Below, piece after piece: positions 14,937 through 21,337 of a stretch of 21,337 nucleotides of DNA. The stretch comes from JBOHCT01 sp050699055. Its GTDB lineage: Bacteria > Actinomycetota > Actinomycetes > Streptosporangiales > JBOHCT01. Within the stretch, counting starts at the first letter, position 1, and each line of letters opens with the position of its first letter. The notes under the pieces are model-generated. The model was given only the letters and a program-made list of their open reading frames with translations, had not been told where the DNA came from and searched no databases. Position numbers and translations under genes: made by a program. The stretch spans positions 1 to 21,337 of the forward strand of contig JBOHCT010000053.1 in the NCBI GenBank assembly GCA_050699055.1, in the 5' to 3' direction.

Positions 14937-16704
14937 GCCGCGGCTGCTCGGGCACCGCTACGAACTCGACGGCGTCGTCGGTCGCGGCGGGATGGCCGAG
15001 GTCTACCGCGGCCGTGACATCCGTCTTGACCGGCAGGTCGCCGTCAAGACCCTGCGCGCCGACCTCGCGAGGGATCCCACCTTCCAGACCCGCTTCCGAC
15101 GGGAGGCGCAGTCGGCGGCCTCGCTCAACCACCCGGCCGTCATCGCGATCTACGACACGGGGGAGGACTACGTCCAGGGCGCGTCCGTGCCGTACATCGT
15201 GATGGAGTACGTCGAAGGCCGCACGCTCCGCGACATCCTGCGTGACGACCGTCGGCTGCTTCCGGAGCGCGCCCTCGAGATCACCGACGGGATCCTGCGG
15301 GCCCTCGACTACAGCCACCGCGGCGGCATCGTCCACCGGGACATCAAGCCAGCGAACATCATGCTGACCCCAACGGGTGACGTCAAGGTCATGGACTTCG
15401 GCATCGCCAGAGCGATCCACGATGCGACCTCGACGGTCACCCAGACCGCCCAGGTCATCGGAACCGCGCAGTACCTCTCGCCTGAGCAGGCGCGTGGAGA
15501 GCGGGTCGACGCCCGCAGCGACATCTACTCGACCGGCTGCGTGCTCTACGAACTGCTGACCGGACGGCCGCCGTTCAGCGGAGACTCCCCTGTCGCCATC
15601 GCCTACCAGCACGTGCGCGAGGACCCCGTACCGCCCTCACAGATCGACCCGGAGATCCCCCCGTGGGCCGACGCGATCGCGCTCAAGGCCCTCGCCAAGA
15701 ACCCGGACAACAGGTACCAAGACGCCGCGGAGATGCGCAACGACATCCAACGCGCGCTGATGGGCCAACGGGTCGAGGCGCCGACGGTGCTCGCCACCGC
15801 CGGACCGACGCAGCGCCTGGGCCCGGGGGCGCCGGCAACCCAGGCGCTGCCGCCCGACACGTTCGCCGGCAGGGAGGAGGAGCGCCGGCGGCGCTGGCCG
15901 TGGATCCTTCTTCTTGTCTTGGTACTGCTCGCGGCCGCGGGGTTCGGCGGGTACTGGCTCGTCCACGACCTGCCCGCGTTCAGCAAGGTCAGCGTGCCGA
16001 ACGTCGTCGGCAAGACACGGGGAGCCGCGCAGCAACAGATGACCGACGCCGGCCTCGACCCGCGGACGGTGTTCCGTAACTCCAAGCAGGTGGACCAGAA
16101 TCACGTGATCAGGACCGACCCCGCAGCCGGCACCGAGGTGGGGAAGAACAGCGCGGTCACGATGTTCGTCTCCAAGGGCGTCGCGCAGGTCCAGGTTCCC
16201 TCCGACCTCGTCGGGCAGAGCAAGGACGACGCCGCCGCCAAGGTCGAGGGCTCCGGTCTCCAGGTCGGCAACATCAGCGAAAAGGCATCGACAGAGCCCG
16301 CGGACCAGGTCATCGCCACGAGTCCCGCAGGCGGCGAGAGCGTGCCGCCCGGCAGCGCCGTCGACCTCGTCGTCTCGACTGGCGCCACGAAGGTGCCTTC
16401 CGTCGTGGGCAAGGGCTCTGACGACGCGTACGGCATCCTGAAGGACGCCGGCTTCGACGTGGCCACCCGGAAACAGATCGACACCGACCACGAGGCGGGA
16501 ACCGTCATCTACCAGAACCCAGACGCCGGCACCCCAGTCCAGCCGGGCTCCACCGTGACGATCACCGTCGCCAAGGCGCCGCCGCAGGAGACCACCCCTC
16601 CGGCGTCGCCATCCGGCAGCCCACCCGCGACGCCGCCCGGCCAGGACGAAGGAAACGGCAACGGAAACGGTGACGGTCAGGGGGGTGGCCCCATTCTGCC
16701 CTAA
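14929..16704 (+). CDS. pknB: PknB: PASTA-domain Ser/Thr protein kinase
   Basis: In this 591-residue protein the kinase domain (11-275) has GRGGMAEVY, Lys40, Asp138 in HRDIKPANIM, DFG at 156-158, and activation-loop Thr171 and Thr173 (TQTAQVIGTAQYLSPEQ), the sites phosphorylated in mycobacterial PknB. A membrane helix (about 323-345) is followed by three PASTA repeats (about 352-417, 418-485, 486-550) that in this family sense muropeptides or lipid II. A Pro/Gly/Asn-rich tail ends the protein. Mycobacterial PknB has four PASTA repeats, so this one is shorter. I chose ATG 14929 (MTEPRLLGHRYELDGVVGRGG), which overlaps pknA by 8 nt. The frame is open further upstream inside pknA, but that part is not kinase-like. 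Confidence 0.96.
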   Translation: MTEPRLLGHRYELDGVVGRGGMAEVYRGRDIRLDRQVAVKTLRADLARDPTFQTRFRREAQSAASLNHPAVIAIYDTGEDYVQGASVPYIVMEYVEGRTLRDILRDDRRLLPERALEITDGILRALDYSHRGGIVHRDIKPANIMLTPTGDVKVMDFGIARAIHDATSTVTQTAQVIGTAQYLSPEQARGERVDARSDIYSTGCVLYELLTGRPPFSGDSPVAIAYQHVREDPVPPSQIDPEIPPWADAIALKALAKNPDNRYQDAAEMRNDIQRALMGQRVEAPTVLATAGPTQRLGPGAPATQALPPDTFAGREEERRRRWPWILLLVLVLLAAAGFGGYWLVHDLPAFSKVSVPNVVGKTRGAAQQQMTDAGLDPRTVFRNSKQVDQNHVIRTDPAAGTEVGKNSAVTMFVSKGVAQVQVPSDLVGQSKDDAAAKVEGSGLQVGNISEKASTEPADQVIATSPAGGESVPPGSAVDLVVSTGATKVPSVVGKGSDDAYGILKDAGFDVATRKQIDTDHEAGTVIYQNPDAGTPVQPGSTVTITVAKAPPQETTPPASPSGSPPATPPGQDEGNGNGNGDGQGGGPILP

Positions 16705-16725
16705 CCGGCACCGCCCCCTCGTGCT

Positions 16726-17361
16726 TTACACGGCCGCGGGATCGCGCCGCATGACGGGGGAGAGACCGGCGGCGCGCTCACGAGCGGCGGTGTCCCCGCA
16801 TTCGGCGAGCCAGGTCGCCAGCATCCAGTGACCGTGCTCGGTGAGAACGGACTCCGGGTGGAACTGGACACCCTCGACGGGAAGCTCGCGGTGCCGGAGG
16901 CCCATGATGACGCCGTTCGCGGTCCGGGCCGTCACCTCGACCTCGTCGGGCAGCGTCGTCTCGTCGACCGTGAGGGAATGGTAGCGGGTCGCGGTGAACG
17001 GGCTGGGCACGCCGCGCAGCACGCCGACCCCGTCATGGTGGATCTCGCTCGTCTTGCCGTGGAGCAGCTCGGCGGCACGGTGGACCCGCGCCCCGTACGC
17101 GGCGCCGACGGCCTGGTGACCCAGACAGACCCCGAGGACGGGTACGCGGCCGGCGACATGGCGGATCATCGGGATGCACACGCCCGCGTCCTCGGGCGTG
17201 CCCGGACCCGGGCTCAACAGGACGCCGTCGAACCCCTCGGTCTCCTCCGGGCGCACCGCGTCGTTGCGCCGCACCTCGCACGCCGCGCCGAGCTGGCCGA
17301 GGTACTGGGCGAGGTTGTAGACGAAGCTGTCGTAGTTATCGACGACGAGGATGCGTGTCAC
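16726..17361 (-). CDS. pabA: Glutamine amidotransferase subunit of aminodeoxychorismate/anthranilate synthase (PabA/TrpG)
   Basis: The 211-residue class I glutamine amidotransferase starts MTRILVVDNYDSFVYNLAQYLG. The oxyanion strand LLSPGPGTPEDAG and the catalytic triad Cys79 (GVCLGHQ), His168 and Glu170 (VQFHPESVLTEHG) are intact. It passes ammonia from glutamine to a PabB or TrpE partner for folate or tryptophan synthesis. Neither partner is in the window, so which pathway it serves is open and it may serve both. The GTG start at 17361 has AGGAG 6 nt upstream. It follows the 55-aa membrane protein gene by 16 bp and ends 21 bp from the converging pknB. Confidence 0.93.
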   Translation of the reverse strand: MTRILVVDNYDSFVYNLAQYLGQLGAACEVRRNDAVRPEETEGFDGVLLSPGPGTPEDAGVCIPMIRHVAGRVPVLGVCLGHQAVGAAYGARVHRAAELLHGKTSEIHHDGVGVLRGVPSPFTATRYHSLTVDETTLPDEVEVTARTANGVIMGLRHRELPVEGVQFHPESVLTEHGHWMLATWLAECGDTAARERAAGLSPVMRRDPAAV

Positions 17362-17377
17362 AGTGATCTCCTGGCGA

Positions 17378-17545
17378 TCATTGTCCAGTATCGCGCACGG
17401 TGACGTGCTGGAAGGGCAGGTGCGCCTCGGCCCAGGGAAAGACGAGGACGTACAGCAGCGCGAGGGCGACGGCGATGAGGATGACCGCGGACACGCTCTT
17501 GGCGAAGCGTCCGCCGGGAAGATGGCGCCAGATCCAGACGTACAT
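17378..17545 (-). CDS. Small membrane protein, 55 residues, between sortase and pabA
   Basis: On the minus strand ATG 17545 opens a 55-codon frame ending at TGA 17380-17378. The product begins MYVWIWRHLPGGRFAKSV, has one hydrophobic helix (about residues 18-38: VSAVILIAVALALLYVLVF), and ends PWAEAHLPFQHVTVRDTGQ. The Arg/Lys residues before the helix predict an inside N-terminus and an outer C-terminus. I recall similar tiny proteins with W-x-W-R-x-LPG and FPW-x-E-x-x-LPF at this place in other filamentous actinobacteria, which argues it is real. It lies 13 bp after the sortase stop and 16 bp before pabA, so it is co-transcribed with both. Its function is unknown. Confidence 0.82.
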   Translation of the reverse strand: MYVWIWRHLPGGRFAKSVSAVILIAVALALLYVLVFPWAEAHLPFQHVTVRDTGQ

Positions 17546-17558
17546 GCCTACGTGATCC

Positions 17559-18221
17559 CTACGCCTTAGCCTTCGCGAGCACGGTCGGTGGGCCCTCGGA
17601 CTTCGGTCGCTTGCCGGCGAGCCGCCCGAAGACGATGAGCCTCGTGGCGGCGGAGTACTTGGGGTTGCAGGTCGTCAGGGTGATGAGCCGCCGCGTGGGC
17701 TTCTTGGCAGGATGGTAAGGCACCGGGGCGACGACCTTGATGTCGGTGGGGTCGACGACGTCCTCGTCGTCGACGCGGTAGGTGTACCACGTACTCCGGG
17801 TCTCGATGATGATCGCGTCGCCCTTGTGCAACTCGTTGATGCGGTTGAAGGGGGCGAGGTAGGTCGTGCGGTGCCCTGACACGACGAAGTTGCCGACCCG
17901 TCCGGGCATGGCCGTCCCCGGATAGTGCCCCGGGCCCTTCTTCAGGTCCTCGACCCCGACGCCTTGGACGATCGCGTAGTGGTAATCGCGGCCGAACCTT
18001 GGCATCCAGATGATGGCGAACCCCTGCCCGAACGGCACGTGTGCGAGCCGCGGGCGGTCCGGGGCGGGCTTCGTCCAGCGCCGCTGCAGCGTGTGCTGAA
18101 GGCTGTGCTGCTGGCGCTGGGTGTAGAGGCCTGTGCCCCACAGCTCGTAGGCGGCGAACAGGACGACGACGACCCCGAAGGTGATGAGCAGCTCGCCGAG
18201 GCCGCGGACGAAGGTTCTCAC
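17559..18221 (-). CDS. Class E sortase
   Basis: This 220-residue membrane-anchored cysteine transpeptidase has an N-terminal helix at about 10-27. The sortase domain carries His117 (VVSGHRTTYLAPF), the nucleophile Cys185 (LTLTTCNPKYS) and Arg194 (AATRLIV), the complete catalytic set. The N-terminal single anchor and the GPGHYPGTAMPG segment fit the class E sortases of high-GC actinobacteria, which act as housekeeping sortases on LAxTG-type signals; that specificity is from family knowledge. The GTG start at 18221 overlaps the stop of the DUF881 gene (GTGA), so the two are coupled. Confidence 0.93.
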   Translation of the reverse strand: MRTFVRGLGELLITFGVVVVLFAAYELWGTGLYTQRQQHSLQHTLQRRWTKPAPDRPRLAHVPFGQGFAIIWMPRFGRDYHYAIVQGVGVEDLKKGPGHYPGTAMPGRVGNFVVSGHRTTYLAPFNRINELHKGDAIIIETRSTWYTYRVDDEDVVDPTDIKVVAPVPYHPAKKPTRRLITLTTCNPKYSAATRLIVFGRLAGKRPKSEGPPTVLAKAKA

Positions 18222-18961
18222 GACTCGGGCACGGTAGCGTACCGCAGTCCGATCGCGCCCGAGTATGCCGGGACCGTTACGCGGTCGAGTCCTTCCACGT
18301 GGTAGCCGAGGCCGTAGGCGTCGACGTAGTCCCGATACACGCGGACCTCCGGTGAGGCGTCGAGCGCCGCCCTCATGAGGCGGGGGTTGCCGACAGCGGC
18401 GATGGTGTACGGCGGGGAGTAGACCGCGCCCTGAAGGAGCAGGGTGTTGCCCACACAGCGGACGGCGCTCGTCGAGATGACACGCTGGTCCATGATCTCC
18501 ATCGCACGCGCCCCGCCCGCCCAGAGCGCGTTGACCACGGCCTGGACATCTTGCTGGTGCACGACGAGATCGTTGGGAGCAGGGTTCCCCGAGCGCGTCT
18601 CGCCGGGACGCGGACGCGGAGCGTCGTCGAGCGTGACGCGGATGCCCGCACCCGACACCCGCTCCATGCCCGCTGGACCTGCGTAGCGGCTGGCGTCCTT
18701 GCGTGCCTCGCGAACCCGCGCGTCACGGTCGCCGACCCGGTCGCCGGCCGCGTCGATCTCGGCACGCAGGTGCTTGACCTCGGCGCGATACTGCTGGCCC
18801 CGACGCTGTTGTGTCGCGATGAGCTGGGTGAGCTCGGTGCGCCTGCCACCACGCAGGTCGGTGCCGTGCGCCGCGGAACCGCTGACGGCGAACAGCCCGC
18901 CGGCGAGGAGGGTGACCACCGGGACCGCGACGGCCCACGGGCTGCGCCACCCGCGACCCAT
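18218..18961 (-). CDS. DUF881-family membrane protein
   Basis: The 247-residue protein has an N-terminal membrane helix (about 10-30), then a heptad-like coiled coil (about 43-90: LTQLIATQQRRGQQYRAEVK onwards). A DUF881 domain follows, with GAGIRVTLDDAP, NDLVVHQQDVQAVVNALWAGGARAMEIMDQRV and TIAAVGNP. The family is found near the origin and in division loci of Gram-positive bacteria, but its biochemical role is not established. The domain is predicted to be outside the membrane. The ATG at 18961 has GAGGTGGTGGC just upstream. It is the first gene of the minus-strand operon that continues into the sortase, the small protein and pabA, and diverges from crgA. Confidence 0.9.
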   Translation of the reverse strand: MGRGWRSPWAVAVPVVTLLAGGLFAVSGSAAHGTDLRGGRRTELTQLIATQQRRGQQYRAEVKHLRAEIDAAGDRVGDRDARVREARKDASRYAGPAGMERVSGAGIRVTLDDAPRPRPGETRSGNPAPNDLVVHQQDVQAVVNALWAGGARAMEIMDQRVISTSAVRCVGNTLLLQGAVYSPPYTIAAVGNPRLMRAALDASPEVRVYRDYVDAYGLGYHVEGLDRVTVPAYSGAIGLRYATVPES

Positions 18962-18997
18962 GCCACCACCTCTTCACCGCTCGGTTGGTACGGCTAA

Positions 18998-19166
18998 GCT
19001 AGTGTCGCGTGTCGGAAGTCTTCTTCACCCTGGCGGTGCCCAGGCGGCGCCTCGCTGCGTTGTCGTCAGTCGACGCAGGGCCCACTGCGCCTCCTTCCTC
19101 CGCCTCGCGATCCATCCGCCTGGACCGCCGCCACTGGCAAAGGACCTCCCGACACGCGACACTAGC
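18998..19166. repeat. 169-bp imperfect inverted repeat with perfect 18-bp ends
   Basis: GCTAGTGTCGCGTGTCGG at 18998-19015 recurs as its exact reverse complement at 19149-19166. Inside, further short matches are symmetric about the same centre near 19082: TGGCGG 19031-19036 with CCGCCA 19128-19133, CCAGGCGG 19040-19047 with CCGCCTGG 19116-19123, and GCAG 19075-19078 with CTGC 19085-19088. The whole segment is thus a degenerate foldback between the DUF881 and crgA genes. Each end contains GACACGCGACAC reading outward. A CTAG at each extreme (18999-19002, 19162-19165) could be a target-site duplication if this is an old miniature transposable element. A paired operator for the divergent genes is the other reading. 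Confidence 0.75.
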
Positions 19167-19204
19167 GAACGGCAGGCATCGCGACGCGCGAGGAGTGACG
19201 CCCC

Positions 19205-19453
19205 GTGCCGAAGTCTCGGGTACGCCGCAAGGCGGTCTACACACCACCCCCGCGGCCCAAGAAGGTACAGCCGAGCCCGGCGTGGCTGGCCCCCACGATG
19301 GTCGCGCTGTGGTTCGTCGGGATCGCGTGGATCGCCGTCTACTACATCACCACCGGGGATCTTCCTCTCCTCGACAGGCTGGGTGACTGGAACCTCCTCG
19401 TCGGCTTCGGCTTCATCATCGCTGGCTTCGTCCTGTCGACGCGCTGGCGATGA
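19205..19453 (+). CDS. crgA: CrgA: septation/cell-division membrane protein
   Basis: The 82-residue protein has a basic cytoplasmic N-terminus (MPKSRVRRKAVYTPPPRPKK). Two membrane helices (about 28-48 and 63-80) are joined by a short outer loop, with a C-terminal STRWR. Size and layout match CrgA, which coordinates FtsZ-ring and PBP assembly and influences sporulation septation in Streptomyces. The GTG start at 19205 is supported by AGGAG at 19191-19195. It stands alone on the plus strand next to the wall-growth operon, as in other actinobacteria. Its upstream region contains the outward-facing right arm of the inverted repeat, so its promoter lies in or beside that element. Confidence 0.95.
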   Translation: MPKSRVRRKAVYTPPPRPKKVQPSPAWLAPTMVALWFVGIAWIAVYYITTGDLPLLDRLGDWNLLVGFGFIIAGFVLSTRWR

Positions 19454-19480
19454 CCTCGAGAGCAAAAGACGTCGCTGTAA

Positions 19481-19513
19481 TTCTCCACACCGTCGTCCAC
19501 AGCCTGGGGAGAA
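19481..19513. terminator. Possible hairpin between converging crgA and rhomboid genes
   Basis: TTCTCC (19481-19486) pairs with GGAGAA (19508-19513) around a 21-nt loop in the 95-bp gap between crgA and the rhomboid gene. It could serve either direction. The stem is short, so the call is weak. Confidence 0.3.
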
Positions 19514-19548
19514 AGTGACGAGGTCCTGGCTAGCGGGCTGCTGGGGGG

Positions 19549-20448
19549 TCATCCAAGGATCGACGGCGGCAACAGCGTCACGATCGCGGCGCACGCGACG
19601 AACACCACCGCGCTCGTGGCCAGATGGGTAGCCAGCCGCCTCGACCCCTGCGGGGCGTAGGCGTAGGCGAACCCGAGGAAGAGGCCGACCACGAGACCTC
19701 CGACATGCGCCTGCCACGCGATGTTGGACACCACGAAGGAGAGCACGAGGTTGATGACGAGCAGGCCGACGATCCAGCGGGTGTCCAGCCGCAGCCGACG
19801 GGCCACGACGAACGTCGCGCCGAACACGCCGAAGATCGCCCCTGAGGCTCCGATCGACGGAATGTTCGGCGCACCGATGAGGTAGGTCAGTGCGGAGCCA
19901 CCGAACGCCGAGAGCAGGTACAGCGCAAGGAAACGCGTCCGGCCCAACAGCGCCTCGAGCGGCCGGCCGAGGATGATCAGCGCCCACATGTTGAAGGCGA
20001 TGTGCAGGAACCCGGCGTGCAGGAAGGCCGCGGTGATCAGCCGCCACCACTGCCCTTCGGCGACGCCCACTGGCCACATGGCGAGCAGACTGAAGAGCCC
20101 GCCGCTCCTCAGGCCGGGTGGGATCCCCAAGCTTCCCGCCACGTGAGGAAACACGCGCTGGGCGATGAACACCACGACGTTGACCGCCACGAGTACCCAC
20201 GTGACCAGGTCGGTCCGGCCACGCGGCTGGCCCCCGAAGACAGTACGGGGCTGCCGGACGGTCCTGGTGGACTGCCGTACGCAGTCCACGCAATGGAAGC
20301 CGACCGAGGCCTCGCGCATGCAGTCGGGACAGATCGGCCGGTCGCACCGGGTACAGCGCACCCAGGTCTCGCGGTCTTGGTGGCGATAGCAGGTGGGGGC
20401 CTCGGCAGGGTCGCCCCCACCGGTCCCGGTCTGGACGTGGCTCGTCAT
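19549..20448 (-). CDS. Rhomboid-family intramembrane serine protease with N-terminal zinc-finger
   Basis: The 299-residue protein opens with a cysteine/histidine-rich module (Cys20, His23, Cys32, Cys35, Cys40, Cys43, His52, Cys53, Cys56), resembling a B-box-like zinc finger. About six membrane helices follow. The rhomboid active site is intact: HAGFLHIAFNMWAL (144-157), catalytic Ser202 in GASGAIFG and His248 in QAHVGGLVVG. The substrate is unknown. I start at ATG 20448 (MTSHVQTG). An in-frame ATG at 20502 would add 18 residues and has a TACGAT hexamer upstream, so it remains possible. Open frame further upstream is not domain-like. The gene is convergent with crgA and divergent from the DUF5324-like gene. 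Confidence 0.92.
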   Translation of the reverse strand: MTSHVQTGTGGGDPAEAPTCYRHQDRETWVRCTRCDRPICPDCMREASVGFHCVDCVRQSTRTVRQPRTVFGGQPRGRTDLVTWVLVAVNVVVFIAQRVFPHVAGSLGIPPGLRSGGLFSLLAMWPVGVAEGQWWRLITAAFLHAGFLHIAFNMWALIILGRPLEALLGRTRFLALYLLSAFGGSALTYLIGAPNIPSIGASGAIFGVFGATFVVARRLRLDTRWIVGLLVINLVLSFVVSNIAWQAHVGGLVVGLFLGFAYAYAPQGSRRLATHLATSAVVFVACAAIVTLLPPSILG

Positions 20449-20731
20449 AGCGTCGGAACTCGTTCCTGGCGAGAGTCCGGAGTCATCGGCGCGGCTCCCC
20501 ATACGTGGTTGTAAGGGATCGTACCGTCGTATGGTCGTGGCGAAGTACAGCGTCGGGGCTGCCCGCGCCACCGGTGGTTCTCCGGCGAGGGTTGTCCCGC
20601 GTAGGAACGGGAAGGACGCACGCTGTGGGTGATGTCCGGTCAAGGGCCGCAACGGACGAGCCCTGGCGCCCCGACGCGACAGCAGACGGCCGCGACCTGC
20701 ACCCAGGCCCACGATCCAGGGGGAGGTTAAC

Positions 20732-21283
20732 GTGAAACCCACATTGCGACGCCGATCGCGCCGCAAGCTCGCGCGGATGGACAAGAAGTTCCCAGAGGTG
20801 GGGATGAACAAGGCGCGCGCGCAGGCCAAGAAGTCTTCCAAACAACTGACGCCCTACGCGTCCACGGCCAAGGACGTGGCGGGCCAGCGGGTGACGGAGG
20901 CCCGCGAGTGGGCAGCTCCAAGGCTCGAGCAGGCCGCCGAGTCCGTCCAGCGGGACGTCGCTCCCAGGGTCGCCACCGCGCTGTCGACCGCGGCCGAACG
21001 GAGCGCACCGGCCCGGGCCGAGGCGGAGAAGCGCGGCTCGGCCGCGCTGGCCGCGATCAAGGGCGAGGCTTCCAAGAAGCGCAGGCGGTGGCCGATAGCG
21101 CTGCTGTTCCTCGTGATCGGCGGTGCCGCCGGCGCAGCCGGAGGGATCGCCGCCCAGCGGGGCATTCCGCAGCTACGTGCCAGCGGGGGCGGAAGCCCGG
21201 CGGCTCCGACCGCGTCAGCCCCGCCGCCGGGCCAGCAGACAGACACCGACACCACCGCCGCCGACGGTCAGGGCAGCCCGTAG
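20732..21283 (+). CDS. DUF5324-like membrane protein
   Basis: The 183-residue protein has a strongly basic N-terminus, then an Ala/Glu/Arg-rich amphipathic region (about 40-115: TPYASTAKDVAGQRVTEARE, then further AA-rich helices). A membrane helix with small residues (about 120-142: PIALLFLVIGGAAGAAGGIA) leads to a Ser/Pro/Thr-rich tail. This layout and the YA-x-x-AKD motif recall the DUF5324 proteins encoded near crgA and rhomboid genes in Streptomyces and relatives; the family call is from memory. No enzymatic motif is seen. GTG 20732 has GGGGGAGG 5 nt upstream, which decides the start over ATG 20777 and ATG 20804. The 283-bp region before it (20449-20731) holds the divergent promoters and no gene I can support. 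Confidence 0.78.
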   Translation: MKPTLRRRSRRKLARMDKKFPEVGMNKARAQAKKSSKQLTPYASTAKDVAGQRVTEAREWAAPRLEQAAESVQRDVAPRVATALSTAAERSAPARAEAEKRGSAALAAIKGEASKKRRRWPIALLFLVIGGAAGAAGGIAAQRGIPQLRASGGGSPAAPTASAPPPGQQTDTDTTAADGQGSP

Positions 21284-21337
21284 CCAGCGCGCAAAGCGCC
21301 GAGCCACGTACGGGGGGCCGGTGTCGAGCCCCAGAGC

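Noticed and set aside
19481..19513. DnaA-box-like sequences (CGTCCACAG, TTCTCCACA) suggesting part of oriC
   Set aside because: Only two imperfect matches in a 95-bp convergent gap, no AT-rich unwinding region, and no dnaA or dnaN beside it.
19025..20347. A 440-codon minus-strand frame across the foldback, crgA and the rhomboid gene
   Set aside because: It overlaps the rhomboid gene in another frame and crgA antisense; no domain is visible. It was considered as a transposase remnant in the foldback, but no transposase motif is present.
20455..20466. GGAAC-TC-GTTCC inverted repeat before the rhomboid start
   Set aside because: Five-base arms occur often by chance at this base composition, and nothing else supports an operator here.
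21284..21337. Possible tRNA or gene start at the right edge
   Set aside because: Only 54 bases remain; a small GCGC..GCGC hairpin is visible but no tRNA arm or start signal could be confirmed.

Overview
The window is high-GC actinobacterial DNA, most consistent with a filamentous actinomycete of the Streptosporangiales/Streptomyces type. The evidence is the gene order fhaA-fhaB-pstP-ftsW/rodA-pbpA-pknA-pknB followed by a glutamine amidotransferase, a class E sortase, a DUF881 protein, crgA and a rhomboid protease. In actinobacteria this block usually lies close to the chromosomal origin, but oriC itself is not visible here. The genus cannot be fixed from the sequence alone.

Left part (1-6481), a mixed housekeeping region. 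A nearly complete NCS1-type permease (cytX, minus strand, running off the left edge) has a TPP riboswitch directly in front of it, so it is a thiamine-precursor (HMP) transporter. A single-domain rhodanese (minus), an SSI-family lipoprotein (plus), an Fpg-like DNA glycosylase and a TenA thiaminase-family protein (both minus) follow. A threonine-aldolase-type PLP enzyme (plus) diverges from tenA across a short region carrying a perfect 17-bp palindrome. A 452-residue protein of unknown function (minus) closes this part.

Middle part (6756-16704). A THUMP/Rossmann RNA methyltransferase (plus) and a tRNA-Leu(CAG) (minus) precede a tightly packed plus-strand operon for cell-wall growth control: fhaA, fhaB, pstP, ftsW/rodA, pbpA, pknA and pknB. 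From fhaB to pknB every junction is a 4- or 8-nt overlap, implying translational coupling. Together the genes encode two membrane Ser/Thr kinases, the phosphatase that opposes them, two phosphothreonine-reading FHA proteins, and a SEDS polymerase with its class B transpeptidase partner.

Right part (16726-21283). On the minus strand lie pabA/trpG, a 55-residue membrane protein that is easily missed, a class E sortase and a DUF881 protein. They are ordered DUF881 > sortase > small protein > pabA in transcription and probably form one operon. crgA diverges from them across a 243-bp region holding an unusual 169-bp inverted-repeat structure. Its perfect 18-bp ends each contain a doubled GACAC motif. 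A zinc-finger/rhomboid membrane protease (minus) and a DUF5324-like membrane protein (plus) finish the window.

I found no CRISPR array, prophage, transposase gene or clearly new multi-gene system. The points most worth a second look are the inverted repeat before crgA, the 55-aa membrane protein, the palindrome between tenA and the aldolase, and the SSI-like lipoprotein whose reactive site looks altered.
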